A DNA stretch of 64,000 nt from Powellomyces hirtus (lineage: Eukaryota > Chytridiomycota > Chytridiomycetes > Spizellomycetales > Powellomycetaceae). The notes beneath the pieces are model-generated. The model searched no databases. It saw only the letters and a list, made by a program, of their open reading frames with translations, and was not told where the DNA came from. Below, one piece after another: positions 62,929-64,000 of this stretch; within the stretch, counting starts at the first letter, position 1, and the number at the start of each line of letters is the position of its first letter. The position numbers and the translations under genes are program-made. The stretch spans positions 372,001 to 436,000 of the forward strand of contig JAHLKG010000013.1 of the NCBI GenBank assembly GCA_025526995.1, in the 5' to 3' direction.

Positions 62929-63877
62929 ATGGAATGAGGTTAAGATTGTTGAAATCGTCCGTGAGGTTGTCAGTGTCGTCTATTCCAGTTAGTCGAGGAT
63001 TGGAATAAGGACTATATTGTGATTGTCTGCCTTGACCGCCTCAGCCACGACCACCTCCACGACCGTGACCGGATCCGCCGTGCCCACGAGAGGATGTATT
63101 GAGAGGATTATTATCTGAAAATCCATGAACAACGACAGCTTGTCGAGCAGCTTCTATGGCTTGCTGAATGGTAATGGGTGCAGCAGCTGCAGCGGCAAGG
63201 TTTTGGTTGATTTTGAAAGTATTGATCGCATTGTATAAATAGTGACCGATGATAGGGTTCTTAAGGAGATCTGCTTTAAAAATACGAATAATATCAGCAG
63301 CAGGAATAGTAGCTTGTGTAGGATCGAGACGCAAAGCGGCATCAAGTTCATGACATTCATCTTGGAACTTTGTAACAAATTCCTCAAGTGAGTTCCTGAG
63401 AGCAAGATTGGTCAATCTAAGTTTGATCGCGTTGCAAAGATTGCGAGGGAAGAATTCGGTAATAAGGGCTGCTTGGAAAGCTGCCCAACTGGCAGGTGCT
63501 CCTGCGGCAGAAGTAGTGTTGTACCATTCAAGAGCAGTACCCTTGAGGTAAGATTGGAGAGTGCCAACGTAGTCGGCCATGGGCAATGGTACGGCAGGAA
63601 CTGCGGGAACAGGAGGAGGACCGACAGCTGCAGGAACGGCGGGAGTAGCGAGAGCCCAATAAAAGTTACTGTGAGAAGTCAAAAACTCCTCTATCTTCTT
63701 GGCGGACTTGGTGCCATTGTATTCAGAGAGCTTAGCCTTTTGTGCGTCGAGGAGGGTTTTAGCTCGGTTAGGACGAGCGGGAACTGCGGCAGCAACAACA
63801 GGAGCAGCGGCGATAACACCGGCAGTAACGGCGGTAACGATAGCAGCTTGTACAGCGGGAGTAAGTGCAGGAGGCAT
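62929..63877 (-). pseudogene. Gyp-G gag, N-terminal part
   Basis: Minus strand ATG 63877 (MPPALTPAVQAAIVTAV). Ala-rich start, then capsid-like TLLDAQKAKLSEYNGTKSAK, VGTLQSYLKGTALEWYN, ALITEFFPRN, LRNSLEEFVTKFQDECHELD, then a Gly/Arg/His-rich region (GHGGSGHGRGGGRG). A TGA at 63041-63043 interrupts it; the frame reads on (GGQGRQSQYSPYSNPRLTGI) to the B2 insertion and resumes at 57167. Confidence 0.87.
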
Positions 63878-63920
63878 GTTGTTCAATTGGAGTGATCGTG
63901 ATTGATGGTGCTAGTGTGGA

Positions 63921-63932
63921 GTGGTGCTACCA
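63921..63932 (-). other. Gyp-G primer-binding site
   Basis: Minus strand TGGTAGCACCAC directly beside the LTR, the same as Gyp-H. Confidence 0.65.
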
Positions 63933-64000
63933 TGTAACGTCAAAGGAAGCTTTGATAGTTGGTAGTAATAAATAGTGTGTATTATCGTGTGTTGTAAGGT
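63933..64000 (-). repeat. Gyp-G 5' LTR, first 68 bp (cut by window end)
   Basis: Exact match to 40438-40505. Shows that the Gyp-G pieces at 40438-41816, 53748-57167 and 62929-63932 are one element. Confidence 0.93.

Noticed and set aside
1..64000. Host protein-coding genes, tRNA, rRNA or CRISPR arrays
   Set aside because: Every long frame is retroelement protein or its complement. tRNA-like matches are the primer-binding sites only, and no spacer-repeat array is present.

Overview
The window is entirely eukaryotic retrotransposon DNA and I find no host gene in it. It is a deep nest of LTR retrotransposons: four Ty1/copia families (called here Cop-A, Cop-B, Cop-C and Cop-D) and two Ty3/gypsy families with chromodomains (Gyp-G and Gyp-H). 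Every join between elements was traced from LTR ends, primer-binding sites and 5-bp target-site duplications (TSDs). A fungus is the most likely host: the copia primer sites match the anticodon arm of a yeast-like initiator tRNA, one captured gene carries a 57-bp intron-like segment of fungal size, and the old copies decay mainly by CpG transitions. The species cannot be named from this sequence.

Outermost layer: one old Cop-B copy (B', minus strand) hosts everything. Only about 1.36 kb of it is visible (32876-33914 and 40118-40437). Cop-D (minus, 5' LTR 32517-32875), Cop-C (plus, 33915-40117, TSD GTGAT) and Gyp-G (minus, 40438 to beyond 64000) all sit inside it.

Left part, 1-32875: Cop-D was hit repeatedly by Cop-A. 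An older Cop-A subfamily (A', LTRs 8068-8567 and 18199-18698) received an antisense Cop-A (A3, TSD CTCAT), and the pair then recombined and inverted. Two further Cop-A copies in opposite orientation (A0 and A9) recombined and inverted a larger segment, so the two CTTCA TSD copies of A0 now lie at 7756 and 31265. Young, intact Cop-A copies then landed in the debris: A1 (2328-7666, TSD CCTTC) and A5 (22749-28066, TSD GGTTC). Both have LTR pairs that look identical by eye and one open gag-pol frame.

Right part, 40438-64000: Gyp-G is split by Gyp-H (41817-53747, TSD GTAGT) and by an intact Cop-B (B2, 57168-62928, TSD ATGGA). Gyp-H is itself split in its 3' LTR by a second Cop-B (B1, 41888-47649, TSD CAGAA). 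This makes four levels: B' > G > H > B1.

Biology of note: Cop-B and Cop-C carry a chromodomain-like module between integrase and reverse transcriptase, a module usually associated with Ty3/gypsy. Cop-B LTRs end in TA...TA instead of TG...CA. All four copia families appear to prime from an initiator-tRNA half molecule. Cop-C carries an antisense gene between RNase H and its 3' LTR. Cop-A LTRs hold a five-unit, 10-bp-phased heat-shock-element-like array. Old copies die mainly through CGA to TGA stops.
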